Part shown: in pieces, positions 17,711 through 25,377 of the stretch
Numbering within the stretch: position 1 is the first letter of the stretch
Layout of the letters: each line of letters begins with the position of its first letter
Assembly: GCA_002309835.1 (NCBI GenBank)
Contig: DBYL01000019.1
Span: 73,280-98,656, forward strand
Length of the DNA stretch: 25,377 nt
Source of the DNA: Bacteroidales bacterium UBA1187
Lineage (GTDB): Bacteria; Bacteroidota; Bacteroidia; Bacteroidales; Paludibacteraceae
Direction: 5' to 3'
The notes under the pieces: model-generated
Database searches by the model: none
Seen by the model: only the letters and a program-made list of their open reading frames with translations
Told to the model about the DNA's origin: nothing
Program-made: the position numbers and the translations under genes

Positions 17711-18034
17711 ATGAATACCTTTTTAGTCGTATTATTAGTGCTCGCGGGCGTCGCGTTATTATTAATGGAGATGTTCCTTTTGCCCGGTTTCGGGATTGCG
17801 GGTATTAGCGGTTTCGCTTGTTTGATAGGATCGGTGGTTGTAGCTTGGCTCTTGCTGGGAAGGCTCGCCGGATATATTACCTTAGGCGCCTGTCTGTTGC
17901 TCTCGGGTCTGGCTATCTGGGGTTTTCTGCGCAGCAATGCGTTGGATAAAATGGCACTGGACTCCCAAATCGACAGCCATGTAGAGTTGGCGAACAACAA
18001 ACTCAAGAAAGAGGAGGAGAAGAAAAAGGACTAA
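17711..18034 (+). CDS. Short NfeD-like membrane protein
   Basis: A 107-residue protein with three closely spaced hydrophobic helices (about 3-25, 26-50 and 52-73) and a charged tail ending in Lys/Glu repeats. The MEMFLLPGFGIAGISG motif is typical of NfeD proteins, which occur next to flotillin-like genes, as here with floA 18 bases downstream. Ordinary NfeD proteins of this type are longer and end in a small OB-fold domain; here that domain is absent and replaced by a short polar tail. An AAAGGA about 9 bases before the ATG is one of the few Shine-Dalgarno-like sites in the window. Likely role: membrane partner of FloA (inference). Confidence 0.75.
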   Translation: MNTFLVVLLVLAGVALLLMEMFLLPGFGIAGISGFACLIGSVVVAWLLLGRLAGYITLGACLLLSGLAIWGFLRSNALDKMALDSQIDSHVELANNKLKKEEEKKKD

Positions 18035-18052
18035 TTAAAATCATTATATACT

Positions 18053-19060
18053 ATGGATGCTTTGACAATTGTATTGGTTACACTGATCGCCATTGCGCTG
18101 TGTATCTTCTTCTATTACGTACCTTTCATGCTGTGGATCAATGCTGCAGTAAGTGGTGTGCGTATCAGTCTTATTCAGTTATTCTTGATGCGTATCCGTA
18201 AGGTGCCGCCCACCAAGATTGTCAATTGTATGATCGAGGCGCATAAGGCGGGTCTGATGGAGGTGAAGCGCGATGGTCTGGAGGCGCACTATCTGGCCGG
18301 TGGACACATCGAGCGCGTAGTACATGCGTTGGTAAGTGCCAGCAAAGCAGGTATCGATCTCTCCTTCCAGATGGCCACGGCTATTGACTTGGCCGGTCGT
18401 GATGTCTTCGAGGCTGTGCAGATGAGTGTGAACCCGAAGGTGATTGATACGCCTCCGGTTGCTGCGGTAGCGAAAGATGGTATTCAGTTGATCGCCAAAG
18501 CGCGTGTGACGGTGCGCGCGAATATACGCCAGCTCGTCGGTGGTGCAGGTGAGGATACGATCCTGGCCCGCGTGGGTGAAGGTATCGTCAGCTCTATCGG
18601 TAGTGCCGAGAGCCACAAGCAAGTGCTCGAAAACCCCGATTCCATCAGTAAATTAGTGCTCTCTAAGGGCCTGGATGACGGTACGGCATTTGAGATTCTC
18701 TCTATCGATATCGCGGATATTGATGTAGGTAAGAATATCGGTGCGCAGCTCCAGATGGATCAGGCGGAGGCAGATAAGAATATCGCCCAGGCAAAGGCCG
18801 AGGAGCGCCGTGCGATGGCTATCGCTAATGAGCAGGAGATGAAGGCGAAGGCGCAAGAAGCGCGTGCGAAAGTGATTGAGGCAGAGGCTTTGGTTCCGCA
18901 GGCGATGGCGGATGCTTTCCGTAATGGCAATCTCGGTATTATGGATTATTATCGTATGCAAAATATGCAGGCGGATACGGCTATGCGCCAGCAGATAGCG
19001 GGTGGAGAGCAGAAAGCATCGGAGACCAAGGCGCCTGAGGTAGCGAAGAAAAAGAAATAA
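18053..19060 (+). CDS. floA: Flotillin-like protein FloA
   Basis: A 335-residue SPFH-family membrane scaffold protein. A hydrophobic N-terminal segment (about 4-33) anchors it; the FloA-type sequence IRKVPPTKIVNCMIEAHKAG follows, then VNPKVIDTPPVAAVAKDGIQ and LVGGAGEDTILARVGEGIV. Residues about 240-280 are a Glu/Ala-rich coiled coil (QAEADKNIAQAKAEERRAMA) that drives oligomerisation. FloA organises membrane microdomains and affects fluidity and protein secretion in Bacillus. Length agrees with the family (about 330). It shares one base with the start of the next gene (TAATG). Confidence 0.96.
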   Translation: MDALTIVLVTLIAIALCIFFYYVPFMLWINAAVSGVRISLIQLFLMRIRKVPPTKIVNCMIEAHKAGLMEVKRDGLEAHYLAGGHIERVVHALVSASKAGIDLSFQMATAIDLAGRDVFEAVQMSVNPKVIDTPPVAAVAKDGIQLIAKARVTVRANIRQLVGGAGEDTILARVGEGIVSSIGSAESHKQVLENPDSISKLVLSKGLDDGTAFEILSIDIADIDVGKNIGAQLQMDQAEADKNIAQAKAEERRAMAIANEQEMKAKAQEARAKVIEAEALVPQAMADAFRNGNLGIMDYYRMQNMQADTAMRQQIAGGEQKASETKAPEVAKKKK

Positions 19061-19830
19061 TGCGCGTTGCCCTGTTGCAATATTCGATAGCGTGGGCTGA
19101 TCCGCAAGCGAATATACAGGCGCTGGATGAGCGCTTGCGTGCTATCCGCGGTCAGGCGGATCTGGCGGTTGTGCCGGAGATGTTCAGTACCGGTTTCTGT
19201 ACCAATCGTATGGATTTGGCGGAACCATGGGGAGGACCTACTTGTCAGGCGCTCCAGCGCATGGCGGATGAGTATGAGATAGCGGTTGTGGGCAGCCTGA
19301 TAGTGCGTGAGCAGGACGGTTTGCGTAACCGAGGTTTTCTCTTCGCTCCTCATACGGAACCGCGGTTCATCGATAAGCGCCACCTGTATAAAGCCGGTGG
19401 AGAAGCAGCGCTGTTTAAGGCCGGTGATCAACGGGAGATATGGGAGTATAAAGGCATGAAGATCCGCCTTGCGGTATGCTACGACTTGCGTTTCCCTGTA
19501 TGGTTACGTCAGGAGCCGGATAACCTATACGACTTGCTTATCTGCGTGGCTTGTTGGCCTACAGTGCGGGTGCAGTATTGGGATAGCCTGTTGCCGGCCC
19601 GCGCGGCGGAGAATCAGTGCTATGTAGTAGGCGTGAATATGGTGGGAGTCGATGGCGCGGGAGAGAAATACAATGGTCATTCGGCGGCTTACGACACATG
19701 GTTGCGTGATATAGCGCTCTTCAATGATGCAGAAGAAGGAACGCGTATAGTGGACCTCCCCATAGAGGTATTACATCATTACCGCGATGCCTCGCCCTTA
19801 TGGCAGGACGCGGATGAGTATCAAGTATAG
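19060..19830 (+). CDS. Nitrilase-superfamily amidase, omega-amidase (YafV/Nit2) type
   Basis: A 256-residue carbon-nitrogen hydrolase. The catalytic triad is visible: Glu40 (VVPEMFSTGF), Lys106 (DKRHLY) and Cys140 (AVCYDLRFP). The EMFSTGF motif and NRGFLF, SLLPARAAENQ segments are characteristic of omega-amidases, which remove ammonia from alpha-ketoglutaramate or alpha-ketosuccinamate as a repair step after transamination of glutamine or asparagine. Substrate is inferred from the family, not shown. The ATG overlaps the floA stop by one base and recJ follows two bases after the stop. Confidence 0.88.
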   Translation: MRVALLQYSIAWADPQANIQALDERLRAIRGQADLAVVPEMFSTGFCTNRMDLAEPWGGPTCQALQRMADEYEIAVVGSLIVREQDGLRNRGFLFAPHTEPRFIDKRHLYKAGGEAALFKAGDQREIWEYKGMKIRLAVCYDLRFPVWLRQEPDNLYDLLICVACWPTVRVQYWDSLLPARAAENQCYVVGVNMVGVDGAGEKYNGHSAAYDTWLRDIALFNDAEEGTRIVDLPIEVLHHYRDASPLWQDADEYQV

Positions 19831-19832
19831 CA

Positions 19833-21545
19833 GTGGAAATCAATTGGAACATAAGGACCCTAACTGCAGAGGAACAGGCTGCGGCGCAGAGATTGAGCAA
19901 CGAACTGGATATCAGCCCGTTAGCCGGTCGTATATTAGCCGGAAGAGGTCTGCGCACGGGTGCGGAAGCGAGGGCGTACATACGTCCTTCGTTAGATAGT
20001 CTGCATGACCCGTTCCTGGTGCGGGATATGGGTGCCGCGGTAGATAGGTTATGTCGCGCGATAGATAATAAGGAGCGCATCATGGTCTACGGCGACTACG
20101 ATGTAGATGGTACTACGGCTGTGGCGCTGATGTATTCGTTCTTGCGCACCCAGACGGATAATATCATCTATTATATCCCGGATCGCTATACGGAAGGTTA
20201 CGGTATTTCCACTAAAGGCATAGACACGGCGAAGGAGAAAGGCTGTACGCTCGTCATCGCGCTCGATTGCGGTATCAAGGCGGTGGATAAGATTGCCTAT
20301 GCCAATAGTCTGGGGGTCGATTTCATTGTATGCGACCATCATACGCCGGGCGCTACTATCCCTGATGCAGTAGCGGTGCTCAATATGAAACGCGCTGACT
20401 GTCAGTATCCCTTTAAGGAACTGAGTGGTTGTGGCGTGGGATTTAAACTGGCGCAAGCTTATGCGCAGCGGAAGGGTATCCCGATGCAGGAGGTGTATCG
20501 CCTGTTGCCGCTATTGGCCATGTCTATAGCCAGCGATATAGTGCCGCTGACGGGCGAGAATCGTATTCTGGCATTCTATGGCCTGCGCGCACTGAATGCC
20601 CAACCTTCAGTAGGCCTGCAGGCAATCATGCAGGTGGCGGGAATAGAAGGTAAGACGATTACTATCAGTGATTTGGTCTATAAGATAGGTCCGCGTATCA
20701 ATGCGGCGGGGCGTATCAAGAGCGGAGCAGAGGCAGTGCGTCTGTTGATCACGAATGATGCGGAGGCGGCGTTGCAGTTTGCGCGGGATATCGATTCTTA
20801 TAATCAGGACCGTCGTGATTACGATAGCAAGACTACCGATGAGGCGCTGGAGCAGTTGGAAAAAGACCCGATGAATTCGAGCAGATTCACTACTGTCGTC
20901 TTTTCTCCTGAGTGGCATAAAGGCGTGGTAGGTATAGCGGCGAGCCGATTGACCGAGACCTATTATCGTCCTACTATCGTGTTGACGGCCGGAGACGACG
21001 ATATCATCAGCGGCAGTGCGCGTTCGGTCAGCGATTTCGATATCTATCAGGCAATCGACTCTTGTCGTGACTTGCTCACGAACTTCGGCGGGCATAAGTT
21101 TGCTGCAGGTTTAAGCATGCATAAGTCAGACTTACCGGAGTTCAAACGTCGTTTTGAGGAATATGTAGCATCTCATATCACGCCCGAGCAGCGCGTGCCT
21201 ACTTTGGATGTAGAGGCGGAGGTCGAGTTGAGCGATATGAACTGGAAGATGTATAAAATACTCCAGTGTCTGGAACCTTTCGGACCCGGCAATGAGCGTC
21301 CGTTGTTCCTCTGCCGTCATCTGATCAATAATCGTAACTCGCGCGCAGTGAGTGACGGACGTCATCTGCATCTGGATCTCACGGACCGCGTGGTAGCTAT
21401 GGATGGTGTGGCTTTCGGTCAGGGCGACAAGGCGGCGCATCTCCAGAACGGCAATAGTATAGATGTATGTTTCTATCTGGAGGAGAATAGTTATCGAGGC
21501 CGGACGACTCTTCAGATGAATGCGCAGGATATAAAATTGAATTAA
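19833..21545 (+). CDS. recJ: Single-stranded-DNA-specific exonuclease RecJ
   Basis: A 570-residue 5'-3' single-strand exonuclease used in recombination and mismatch/base repair. DHH-domain motifs: YGDYDVDGTTA (86-96), ALDCGI (143-148) and CDHHTPG (167-173). The DHHA1 domain has GPRINAAGRIKSG and FGGHKFAAGLSM, and a C-terminal OB-like part contains LEPFGPGNERPLF. Length is normal. The start is GTG, two bases after the amidase stop; the sequence after it aligns well with other RecJ N-termini (NWN..TLTAEEQAAAQRL, ISPLAGRIL). Confidence 0.96.
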   Translation: MEINWNIRTLTAEEQAAAQRLSNELDISPLAGRILAGRGLRTGAEARAYIRPSLDSLHDPFLVRDMGAAVDRLCRAIDNKERIMVYGDYDVDGTTAVALMYSFLRTQTDNIIYYIPDRYTEGYGISTKGIDTAKEKGCTLVIALDCGIKAVDKIAYANSLGVDFIVCDHHTPGATIPDAVAVLNMKRADCQYPFKELSGCGVGFKLAQAYAQRKGIPMQEVYRLLPLLAMSIASDIVPLTGENRILAFYGLRALNAQPSVGLQAIMQVAGIEGKTITISDLVYKIGPRINAAGRIKSGAEAVRLLITNDAEAALQFARDIDSYNQDRRDYDSKTTDEALEQLEKDPMNSSRFTTVVFSPEWHKGVVGIAASRLTETYYRPTIVLTAGDDDIISGSARSVSDFDIYQAIDSCRDLLTNFGGHKFAAGLSMHKSDLPEFKRRFEEYVASHITPEQRVPTLDVEAEVELSDMNWKMYKILQCLEPFGPGNERPLFLCRHLINNRNSRAVSDGRHLHLDLTDRVVAMDGVAFGQGDKAAHLQNGNSIDVCFYLEENSYRGRTTLQMNAQDIKLN

Positions 21546-21557
21546 CCCTTATAGTTT

Positions 21558-22148
21558 ATGTTTTCAGAACGAGACACCAAAGGACCGGTAATGCGCCGCG
21601 GCTCGATAGAAGTAGTATGCGGCTCTATGTTCAGCGGCAAGACGGAGGAGTTGATCCGCCGTATGAAACGTGCTAAGTTTGCTAAGTTGCGCGTGGAGAT
21701 CTTCAAACCCGCTATCGATGTGCGTTATAGCGAGGAAGATGTAGTGAGTCACGACCGCAATGTGATTCAATCTACGCCTGTCGATTCCAGCCAGAATATC
21801 TTACTTTTGGCCAACGATATCGATGTCGTAGGCATTGATGAGGCGCAGTTCTTCGATATGGGTATCGTCGATGTATGCAAGCAACTGGCGGAGCGCGGTA
21901 TCCGTGTTATCTGTGCCGGTCTGGACATGGATTTCAAGGGTGTACCTTTCGGTCCGATGCCTGCGCTGATGGCCATCGCGGAGGATGTGTATAAGACGCA
22001 CGCTATCTGTGTGCACTGCGGCGATCTGGCGTACGTGAGTCATCGTCTGGTTGCTTCTGATAAACGCGTGTTGCTGGGTGAGACGGATAGTTACGAACCG
22101 CTCTGCCGCGCATGCTACAATAAAGCCATTGCCGCTGAGAACAATTGA
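21558..22148 (+). CDS. tdk: Thymidine kinase (type II)
   Basis: A 196-residue salvage enzyme that phosphorylates thymidine. It has Walker A GSMFSGKT (22-29), Walker B-like DEAQFF (94-99), the lasso-type GETDSYEPLC segment, and a structural zinc site from Cys151, Cys154, Cys183 and Cys186. The first Met is kept because the LFSE-type opening is conserved in Bacteroides thymidine kinases; Met12 is an alternative. It starts 12 bases after recJ and its 3' end overlaps the proposed priA start by about 20 bases. Confidence 0.97.
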   Translation: MFSERDTKGPVMRRGSIEVVCGSMFSGKTEELIRRMKRAKFAKLRVEIFKPAIDVRYSEEDVVSHDRNVIQSTPVDSSQNILLLANDIDVVGIDEAQFFDMGIVDVCKQLAERGIRVICAGLDMDFKGVPFGPMPALMAIAEDVYKTHAICVHCGDLAYVSHRLVASDKRVLLGETDSYEPLCRACYNKAIAAENN

Positions 22149-24156
22149 TATCATATTACCTTTAGCCATCCGAGACACTTATACTTATAGCGTCCCGGAT
22201 GGTTTGTCTATGCCCGTGCCCGGTTGCCGCGTGGTAGTGCCGCTCATGCGTAAACAAGTACGCGGAGTAGTGTTGCGTGAGCATACCGAACCTATCGAAC
22301 CTGCGCTGGAGGCGAAGATTCGTCCTATCACGGAAGTGGTGGATACGGCGCCTGTGGTAACGCCTGAGCAGTTGCGCTTATGGCAATGGATGAGTGCGTA
22401 TTATATGTGTACGCTCGGTGAAGTGATGTCGGCCGCATTGCCCGGAGGGCTGGATAAACGTCTGGTGAATCCACCTAAACGTCGTCGTGCGCACTCAGAG
22501 GCGTATACAGGGCCTATCGAACCTCTGCATCCGCTGACGCCTGCGCAGGCGAAAAGTATCGATGAAATCGAGCAATTTTGGAAGAATAGCACGTCTATAG
22601 TACTCCTGCATGGTGTGACGTCAAGCGGTAAGACGGATATCTATCTCCATCTTATTGAGAAGCAACTCTCGCAAGGCAAGAATGTGTTGTACTTGGTGCC
22701 CGAGATAGCACTCACTACCCAACTGACCTCTCGTCTGCAGTGTATCTTCGGCGACCGCCTGTTGGTATATCATAGCCGCCTTACGGATGCCGAACGCGAG
22801 GAGCGTTACCAAAAAATTTCAAATTTCAAATCTCATATTTCCAATAATTTTGTTGTGCTCGGCGCACGTAGTGCCGTCTTCCTGCCCATCCCGAATATCG
22901 GTCTGGTTATCATGGATGAGGAGCATGAGCCGAGTTATAAGCAAACCGAACCTGCTCCGCGTTATCATGCGCGGGCTGCGGCGATCATGCTGGCGAAGGA
23001 GCACGGCGCCTGCACGCTTTTAGGTACAGCTACGCCTTCTGTAGAGTCGTATTATTTGGCGAAGAAAGGCACGTATGGTCTGGTGCAATTGACGGAGCGT
23101 TTCGGTGGAGTGGAGTTGCCGCAGATCCGGCTCGTGGACCTCAAGAAACAGTACGAACGCAAGGAGATGTATGGTCATTTCAGTGACCCGCTGGTGGCGC
23201 GTATCCGGGAGACGTTAGCGGAGCATAAGCAAGTCATCCTCTTTCAGAACCGTCGCGGCTATGCTCCGCAGATACAATGTGCCTCGTGCGGCCAACCACC
23301 GCGTTGCGTGCAATGCGATGTGCCGTTGACGCTTCATCTAAGGGCGCATGAACTGCGATGCCATTACTGCGGTTATCGTACACCGGTGCCTCCGGCTTGT
23401 CCGCACTGCGGAGGAGAGTTGAAGACCATCGGTTTTGGAACAGAACGCATTGAGGACGAGATACAGCAGTTGTTTCCCGAGGCGCGAGTGCTGCGCATGG
23501 ATCTGGATACGACGCGTAACAGGTCGGCGTACCAGGATATCATCAATGCTTTTGCGCGCCATGAGTGCGATATCTTAGTAGGCACGCAGATGATTACCAA
23601 GGGGCTGCATTTCGATGATGTGCGGCTGGTGGCGGTGCTCAATGCCGATCCGCTGTTCAACCAACCGGATTTCCGCGCTTACGAGCGGGCGTACCAGATG
23701 TTAGAGCAGGTGGCAGGCCGAGCAGGTCGCAAAGGGCAACAAGGAGAAGTGTGGATCCAGACATTTGATACCCATAATGTCGTGCTGCAGATGGTGGAGA
23801 GCCATGACTACGAAGCGCTGTATGACCATCAGATAGCGGAGCGGGAAATGTTCAAATATCCCCCATTTCATCGACTAATTCGTCTGCAGATACGTCATGC
23901 TAATGCGCAACATTTACAGGCGGCAACGATGCAACTGCAGGCGCATCTCTTCCGCGTCTTCTCTCAGCGTATATCCGCGATCATCGTCCCGGGCGTAGAG
24001 CGCGTACAAGCCTATTATATACGCGAATTAACGCTGCGCGTAGAGCAAGGCGCAAATATCACGGAGGCGAAACGGCGATTGAAACAAACCATTGAATATT
24101 GTATGTCATTACCTGCCTGCAAAGGCATAAAAATCATTGTAGATGTCGATTATTGA
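22129..24156 (+). CDS. priA: Primosomal protein N', replication restart helicase PriA
   Basis: A 675-residue helicase that reloads the replisome at stalled forks. The 3'-DNA-binding start reads IDIILPLAIRDTYTYSVP. Walker A is GVTSSGKT (162-169), the DEEH box 263-266, LVGTQMITKGLHF (483-495) and EQVAGRAGR (526-534) are helicase motifs. Eight zinc ligands are present: Cys384, 387, 393, 396, 411, 414, 424 and 427. The start is assigned to TTG 22129, inside tdk, because the frame open back to 22051 encodes unlikely residues and no ATG precedes the conserved start. Residues 229-240 are encoded by an AT-rich repeat that looks inserted. Confidence 0.94.
   Translation: MPLRTIDIILPLAIRDTYTYSVPDGLSMPVPGCRVVVPLMRKQVRGVVLREHTEPIEPALEAKIRPITEVVDTAPVVTPEQLRLWQWMSAYYMCTLGEVMSAALPGGLDKRLVNPPKRRRAHSEAYTGPIEPLHPLTPAQAKSIDEIEQFWKNSTSIVLLHGVTSSGKTDIYLHLIEKQLSQGKNVLYLVPEIALTTQLTSRLQCIFGDRLLVYHSRLTDAEREERYQKISNFKSHISNNFVVLGARSAVFLPIPNIGLVIMDEEHEPSYKQTEPAPRYHARAAAIMLAKEHGACTLLGTATPSVESYYLAKKGTYGLVQLTERFGGVELPQIRLVDLKKQYERKEMYGHFSDPLVARIRETLAEHKQVILFQNRRGYAPQIQCASCGQPPRCVQCDVPLTLHLRAHELRCHYCGYRTPVPPACPHCGGELKTIGFGTERIEDEIQQLFPEARVLRMDLDTTRNRSAYQDIINAFARHECDILVGTQMITKGLHFDDVRLVAVLNADPLFNQPDFRAYERAYQMLEQVAGRAGRKGQQGEVWIQTFDTHNVVLQMVESHDYEALYDHQIAEREMFKYPPFHRLIRLQIRHANAQHLQAATMQLQAHLFRVFSQRISAIIVPGVERVQAYYIRELTLRVEQGANITEAKRRLKQTIEYCMSLPACKGIKIIVDVDY
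22811..22850 (+). repeat. AT-rich short-unit repeat inside priA
   Basis: Around 40 bases are built from near-copies of TTTCAAAT (TTTCAAAT, TTCAAATC, TCATATTT) and encode ISNFKSHISNN. Base composition is far more AT-rich than the flanking priA. The reading frame stays open. Confidence 0.6.
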
Positions 24157-25093
24157 GAGTAAACGCCGTGTGGCGTATATCAATGAGATGATAGAGACGG
24201 GCCACGCCGCAGAATTGGTAGCGGAAGGTGAGGCCTATCATGCGCAGCAGTTAGAGACCATTGCGCGGGAGATATGTTCCCGTCCCGAAGTTCGTGTAGT
24301 ACTTATCGCCGGTCCATCGTCGAGTGGCAAGACGAGCACTTCCCATCGTCTCTGTCTGGAGTTGTTGGCGCAAGGCAAGCAACCTGTGGCTCTCTCGTTG
24401 GATAACTGGTATGTGGATGGCAGTCTGACGCCTCTTAAGGAGAATGGAGAGAAAGACTACGAGTCGGTCTATGCTATTGATCTGAAGCAACTGGAGGATG
24501 ATCTGAAAGCTTTGATAGCCGGTAAGGAGATAGCCTTGCCCACGTTTAACTTCGCCGAGGAGAAACGCGAGTACCAAGGCGACACCTTGCAACTGGAGCA
24601 AGACGCTATCTTGGTGATGGAAGGTATCCATGCTTTGAATCCGATCCTGACCGAACATATCGACGCCAGCCGCAAGTATAAGATCTACGCAGCGCCGATG
24701 AGCGCTATCTCACTGGATGGCGAGCGTTGGATCCCGACTTATGTGCATCGTTTGTTACGTCGTATGAGTCGTGACCTTCGCACGCGAGGTAAGTCGCCGC
24801 AGACCACTATGGCTATCTGGCCGTCGGTGGTAGAAGGAGAGATGCTATGGATAGAGCCGTTTAAAAAAGAGGCGGATGCCCTTTTCGATACATCGATGAC
24901 GTATGAGTTACCCGCTATGCGATTGAGCGTGGAGACAGCGTTGCAGACCGTGCCCGCCTCTGCTGCGGAATACGGAACAGCGGAACGCCTGCTTTTCTAC
25001 CTCAGTTTCTTCGAGCCGCTGGAGGCTTCTTTCGTCCCCCGCACCTCCATCCTCCGCGAGTTCATCGGCGGCAGCCAATTCAACGTAGGCTAA
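24143..25093 (+). CDS. Uridine kinase-like nucleoside kinase (short form)
   Basis: A 316-residue P-loop kinase of the uridine kinase/phosphoribulokinase family. Walker A is GPSSSGKT (57-64), followed by SLDNWYVDG, ALPTFNFAEEKREY (substrate-site region) and VMEGIHALN (Walker B region). Relatives in Bacteroides are, from memory, about 550 residues, with an extra N-terminal TGS/ThrRS-like part; here the kinase half alone is present with a short N-terminal helix. The ATG lies 14 bases inside the end of priA, so the start is coupled. Probable role: phosphorylation of uridine or a related nucleoside; the exact substrate is not shown. Confidence 0.85.
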   Translation: MSIIESKRRVAYINEMIETGHAAELVAEGEAYHAQQLETIAREICSRPEVRVVLIAGPSSSGKTSTSHRLCLELLAQGKQPVALSLDNWYVDGSLTPLKENGEKDYESVYAIDLKQLEDDLKALIAGKEIALPTFNFAEEKREYQGDTLQLEQDAILVMEGIHALNPILTEHIDASRKYKIYAAPMSAISLDGERWIPTYVHRLLRRMSRDLRTRGKSPQTTMAIWPSVVEGEMLWIEPFKKEADALFDTSMTYELPAMRLSVETALQTVPASAAEYGTAERLLFYLSFFEPLEASFVPRTSILREFIGGSQFNVG

Positions 25094-25116
25094 AAAAGAA
25101 AATGAAAGAGTTATGA

Positions 25117-25193
25117 ACGGGCCGTTATCGGTCCGTTCTCGAGTCGTAGTCGGTCCAACATCGGTCCATTGTCGAGGGTATATCGTACCCTCC
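25117..25193. repeat. Seven imperfect 11-base tandem units
   Basis: From 25128 to 25193 every 11th base starts a TCG (25128, 25139, 25150, 25161, 25172, 25183). Three units begin TCGGTCC. A degenerate seventh unit (25117-25127) matches the first at 8 of 11 bases. The region is not coding. Parts fold: 25115-25123 pairs with 25130-25138, and 25174-25180 with 25186-25192. Confidence 0.7.
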
Positions 25194-25201
25194 TATACCC
25201 T

Positions 25202-25221
25202 ATATATACTTTAGTATATAT
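25202..25221. repeat. Perfect AT palindrome
   Basis: ATATATACT (25202-25210) and AGTATATAT (25213-25221) form a nine-base inverted repeat with only two bases between, about 35 bases before a consensus promoter. It could be a protein-binding site. Confidence 0.6.
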
Positions 25222-25254
25222 CCCGTGATTTTAAAATATTTATCTTCGTAAATA

Positions 25255-25286
25255 TTTGCATAAATGCAAAAATAATTGTATCTTTG
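25255..25286 (+). promoter_or_regulatory. Consensus promoter facing right, toward the tRNA
   Basis: A -33 TTTG (25255-25258), a 20-base spacer and a -7 TATCTTTG (25279-25286), an exact consensus match. No plus-strand gene begins in the remaining 90 bases; the transcript would run antisense to the tRNA at 25357-25377. Confidence 0.75.
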
Positions 25287-25320
25287 CAGCGTTTTTGATT
25301 GAAAAAGGGGAAGGGGTTGC

Positions 25321-25352
25321 AAAAAAGAAGCACCTACAACCTGTGTAAGTGC
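25321..25352 (-). terminator. Terminator of the minus-strand tRNA
   Basis: On the minus strand a nine-base-pair stem (25344-25352 with 25330-25338, two G-T pairs) with a five-base loop is followed by TTC and a run of T. It lies five bases after the tRNA end. Confidence 0.85.
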
Positions 25353-25356
25353 CTCG

Positions 25357-25377
25357 CGCTCCCTCTAGGACTTGAAC
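25357..25377 (-). tRNA. 3' end of a tRNA (identity not determined, partial)
   Basis: On the minus strand the sequence GTTCAAGTCCTAG is a T loop and 3' half of the T stem, followed by AGGGAGC (acceptor 3' strand) and G as discriminator. The 5' half with the anticodon lies beyond the window, so the amino acid cannot be named. CCA is not encoded. The terminator directly after it supports the call. Confidence 0.75.

Noticed and set aside
22051..22128. Upstream extension of priA inside tdk
   Set aside because: Residues encoded there do not look like PriA and overlap the conserved zinc-binding end of thymidine kinase.
25117..25193. CRISPR-like array
   Set aside because: Units are only 11 bases, directly adjoining, without spacers, and no cas gene is near.

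Overview
The window looks like chromosomal DNA from an uncultured Bacteroidales bacterium (Bacteroidota). Three things point there: promoters of the Bacteroidota type (TTTG, a 20-base spacer, TAnnTTTG), few clear Shine-Dalgarno sites, and families typical of that phylum (DUF4270 and DUF4294 proteins, a short GT5-like protein, InlB-type repeat surface protein, eukaryote-like ProRS, FloA). The exact genus cannot be read from the sequence. No phage, transposase, CRISPR array or rRNA gene is visible; most of the window is housekeeping.

Layout. Bases 1-2212 (+): end of secDF, then clpP and clpX, tightly overlapped and closed by a bidirectional terminator. Bases 2225-4496 (-): a GT5-like protein and a DUF4270 lipoprotein with a surface-export signal. 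Bases 4620-6400 (+): panC-pdxB (pantothenate and pyridoxal phosphate synthesis), divergent from the previous pair. Bases 6528-12919 (+): a two-gene unit made of a 2081-residue secreted repeat protein and a 45-residue microprotein, with its own promoter and terminators on both sides. Bases 12961-15162 (-): tRNA-Pro(CGG), proS and a DUF4294 gene. Bases 15231-17546 (-): topA. Bases 17711-25093 (+): a run of closely spaced genes, nfeD-like, floA, nitrilase-family amidase, recJ, tdk, priA and a uridine-kinase-like gene. Bases 25094-25377: no gene, but an 11-base periodic repeat, two palindromes, a strong-looking rightward promoter, and the 3' end of a tRNA on the minus strand with its terminator.

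How the genes fit together. clpP and clpX encode the two halves of one protease. tRNA-Pro and proS are substrate and enzyme. recJ, priA, topA and tdk all serve DNA replication, repair or precursor supply. nfeD-like and floA encode a membrane pair. The part least explained by known biology is the giant repeat protein with its microprotein partner, followed by the repeat-rich region at the right end.
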